From: an uncultured Bacteroidales bacterium
GTDB lineage: Bacteria > Bacteroidota > Bacteroidia > Bacteroidales > Paludibacteraceae
Direction: 5' to 3'
DNA: 64,000 nt
Assembly: GCA_946186915.1 (NCBI GenBank)
Contig: CAMHOY010000009.1
Span: forward strand, 1-64,000
Positions 62,159 through 64,000 of the stretch are shown here, piece by piece (the stretch's first letter is position 1; each line of letters starts with the position of its first letter). The translations under genes were made by a program, and so were the position numbers. The notes under the pieces were generated by a model. The model had not been told where the DNA came from. It did no database searches and was given only the letters and a program-made list of their open reading frames with translations.

Positions 62159-63415
62159 ATGAAAAAGAACAATCTACAGATTATCACTATCATCGCGATG
62201 ATGTTTCTCTATGCGATGATATCGTTTGTGACGAATTTAGCGGCGCCGGTGGGAAAAATATGGGGCGACTCTTTCACGGATCCCATTCAGGCGGAGCGCA
62301 TGGGCATGTTAGGCAACCTGTTCAATTTCTTAGCGTACCTGATTATGGGTATTCCGGCGGGAAATATTCTGGCGAAGTACGGGTACAAGAAGACGGCTCT
62401 GTTGGCGTTGGCGCTTGGTTTTATCGGTATCGGTGTCCAATGGTTGTCGGGTGTCACGGACAGTTTCTACGTCTATCTGACGGGTGCGCTGATTTGCGGA
62501 TTCTGCGTATGTATTCTTAACACAGTGGGTAATCCGATGCTGAACCTGTTGGGCGGCGGAGGCAACAAAGGAAACCAGTTGAACCTCATCGGCGGTACGT
62601 TCCAGTCGTTCTCCGCGGCTCTGACGCCGATGTTAGTGGGTGCGATAGTAGGTGAGAGTCTGGTGGGTAAAGAGATAGACGATGTGAACATCGTGCTGTA
62701 TATGGCGATGGCTATTTTCGCCCTTATCTTCCTCGTCATCTTCTTCACGCCTATCGCCGAGCCGTCGAAGGTGGGTGAAGCGGTGGTTTATGAGCGCAGT
62801 CCGTGGGCCTTCCGCCATTTCGTGTTAGGCGCCGTAGCCATCTTCTTCTATGTCGGCATCGAGGTCGGCGTACCCGCTACGCTGATCAGTTATCTGCATA
62901 AGACGGCAGGCAAGGGTTACGATGACGCGACGTTCATCGCCGGTCTGTACTGGCTGCTGATGTTGGTCGGTCGTTTCATCGGTTCGGTCATCGGCGGCAA
63001 GGTGAGCAGTCGCGCGATGGTAATCTGCGTCTCGACGCTGGCTATCGCGTTGATGGGTTCAGCGATGGCGTTAGGCAACAGTGTGATGGTGAGTCTGCCG
63101 ACCGACTGGACGTTCGACATGCAGGAGATGCCTGTTGCGGCGATGCTGATCATGCTGGTCGGTTTATGCACGTCCGTCATGTGGGGCAGTATCTTCAACA
63201 TGGCCACAGAGGGTCTGGGTAAATACACGCCGAAAGCGTCCGGTATCTTCATGATGATGGTTGTCGGCGGCGGTATCGTACCGTATATCCAGAGTGCCAT
63301 CGCGGCGCATGACTGCCTGACGAGTTACATCGTACCGATCATCGGCGCAGCGTTCATTCTCTACTATGCGATATGGGGAAGCAGGAACGTGAACAAAGAT
63401 ATCAAGATTGACTAA
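62159..63415 (+). CDS. Major facilitator superfamily transporter (FucP-like sugar:H+ symporter type)
   Basis: The 418-residue product has twelve predicted membrane helices. GIPAGNILAKYGYKKTALLA is the loop 2-3 motif of MFS proteins and FVTNLAAPVGKIWGDSFTDP and NLLGGGGNKGNQLNLIGGTF are seen in the FucP/GluP-like branch that imports monosaccharides in Bacteroidetes. A role in importing a sugar released elsewhere is plausible, but no neighbour identifies it. It converges on the aldo/keto reductase gene with only three bases between stop codons. Confidence 0.88.
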   Translation: MKKNNLQIITIIAMMFLYAMISFVTNLAAPVGKIWGDSFTDPIQAERMGMLGNLFNFLAYLIMGIPAGNILAKYGYKKTALLALALGFIGIGVQWLSGVTDSFYVYLTGALICGFCVCILNTVGNPMLNLLGGGGNKGNQLNLIGGTFQSFSAALTPMLVGAIVGESLVGKEIDDVNIVLYMAMAIFALIFLVIFFTPIAEPSKVGEAVVYERSPWAFRHFVLGAVAIFFYVGIEVGVPATLISYLHKTAGKGYDDATFIAGLYWLLMLVGRFIGSVIGGKVSSRAMVICVSTLAIALMGSAMALGNSVMVSLPTDWTFDMQEMPVAAMLIMLVGLCTSVMWGSIFNMATEGLGKYTPKASGIFMMMVVGGGIVPYIQSAIAAHDCLTSYIVPIIGAAFILYYAIWGSRNVNKDIKID

Positions 63416-63418
63416 ATT

Positions 63419-64000
63419 TTACAGGTCAAACATGCCGAGTATGCGGCGGAGGTAATTCGGATCCCCGAAGTCGCGGAACCCCGTATCCTGCTGATTGAGG
63501 GGTTCGATTGCCTTCATGTCGGCTTCGGAGAGCGAGAAATCGAAGATTTCGAAGTTCGCTTGCATACGTTCTTTATGGGTGGATTTGGGAATCGCGACGA
63601 TGCCCCGCTCTATCAGCCAGCGGAGGGCGACCTGCGCCGGCGTTTTACCGTATTTCGCTCCGATAGCGGCGAGCACAGGGCTCTTGAGCAGGTCATCGGA
63701 ACCTTGTCCGAGAGGTCCCCACGCCATCATTTTCGTATCATAACGCGCCATCTCCGGAAGGATGGTGCGTTGTTGTGAGAGGACGCAACACTGGAGTTGG
63801 TTCACGGCCGGTTTGACATCGACGACGGAGGCAAAATCATAGAAGCGGCACGCCTGGAAATTGCTGACACCGATAGCCCGTGCCTTGCCGTCCGCATACG
63901 CTTTCTCCATAGCCCTCCATGAGCCGAAAACATCTCCGTATGCCTGATGGATAAGCAGCAGGTCCACGTAGTCTGTTTGCAGTTTACGCAGGCTCTGCTC
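63419..64000 (-). CDS. Aldo/keto reductase, 3' part (runs off the window)
   Basis: The frame is open to the right edge of the window: before the internal Met it reads EQSLRKLQTDYVDLLLIHQA, the family segment with the DLLLIH motif, so the N-terminal third with the catalytic Asp/Tyr lies outside. Seen here are AIGVSNFQACRFYDF, VNQLQCCVLSQQRTILPEMA, GKTPAQVALRWLIERGIVAI and PKSTHKERMQANFEIFDFSL, which are the cofactor-binding and C-terminal parts of NADPH-dependent aldo/keto reductases of the 2,5-diketo-D-gluconate reductase type. The physiological substrate cannot be stated. Confidence 0.93.
   Translation of the reverse strand, partial: EQSLRKLQTDYVDLLLIHQAYGDVFGSWRAMEKAYADGKARAIGVSNFQACRFYDFASVVDVKPAVNQLQCCVLSQQRTILPEMARYDTKMMAWGPLGQGSDDLLKSPVLAAIGAKYGKTPAQVALRWLIERGIVAIPKSTHKERMQANFEIFDFSLSEADMKAIEPLNQQDTGFRDFGDPNYLRRILGMFDL

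Overview
The window is a Bacteroidales-type chromosome segment. The evidence is a SusC/SusD pair, Bacteroidetes promoters (TTG, 19-20 bp spacer, TAnnTTTG) in front of most transcription units, almost no Shine-Dalgarno sequences, an LptE-SecG neighbourhood, secreted proteins with a shared short C-terminal tail, and the gene order tRNA(Thr-Tyr-Gly-Thr)-tuf-tRNA(Trp)-secE-nusG-rplKAJL-rpoBC. I cannot name the species; an uncultured gut-type Bacteroidales is an inference.

Layout. 1-2 kb: the 3' end of recA and an FAD-dependent dehydrogenase. 2-11.8 kb: a pectin-utilisation region with a GH28 polygalacturonase (+), then on the minus strand SusC, SusD, a PL1-type pectate lyase and a secreted protein made of two copies of one domain. 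11.9-17 kb: an operon of Wza-like exporter, Wzc-like tyrosine autokinase and topoisomerase III, divergent from a sigma-54-type regulator followed by lptE and secG. 19.6-25.8 kb: secreted proteins with similar C-terminal tails and a 44-codon peptide gene between two of them. 26-33.5 kb: an accessory island with a VapE-like ATPase, several small overlapping genes of one phage-like family, two probable structured RNAs, an AT-rich 531-residue orphan, a RAYT-like transposase bounded by 77-bp direct repeats, and the remnant of a type IIG restriction enzyme. 33.5-47.2 kb: the core transcription/translation cluster. 47.3-61.5 kb: xerC/D, a 3359-residue secreted protein coupled to a 135-residue membrane-anchored partner, a membrane AraC-family regulator and a DUF4421-like outer-membrane protein. 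62-64 kb: an MFS transporter and the 3' part of an aldo/keto reductase.

Two features run across the window independent of gene function. First, at least 18 short tandem arrays with unit lengths of 7, 8, 9 or 11 bp, most with exactly four units, lie between genes and also inside four coding sequences. Unit sequence differs at each site while unit length and copy number hardly change. Second, there are hairpin-rich repeats: a palindrome array in topB with an 18-bp period, an intergenic element with conserved ends and a variable core present in inverted orientation 36 kb apart, and the transposase-flanking repeats. These repeats and the structured leader RNAs of the VapE island are the most likely places for something undescribed.
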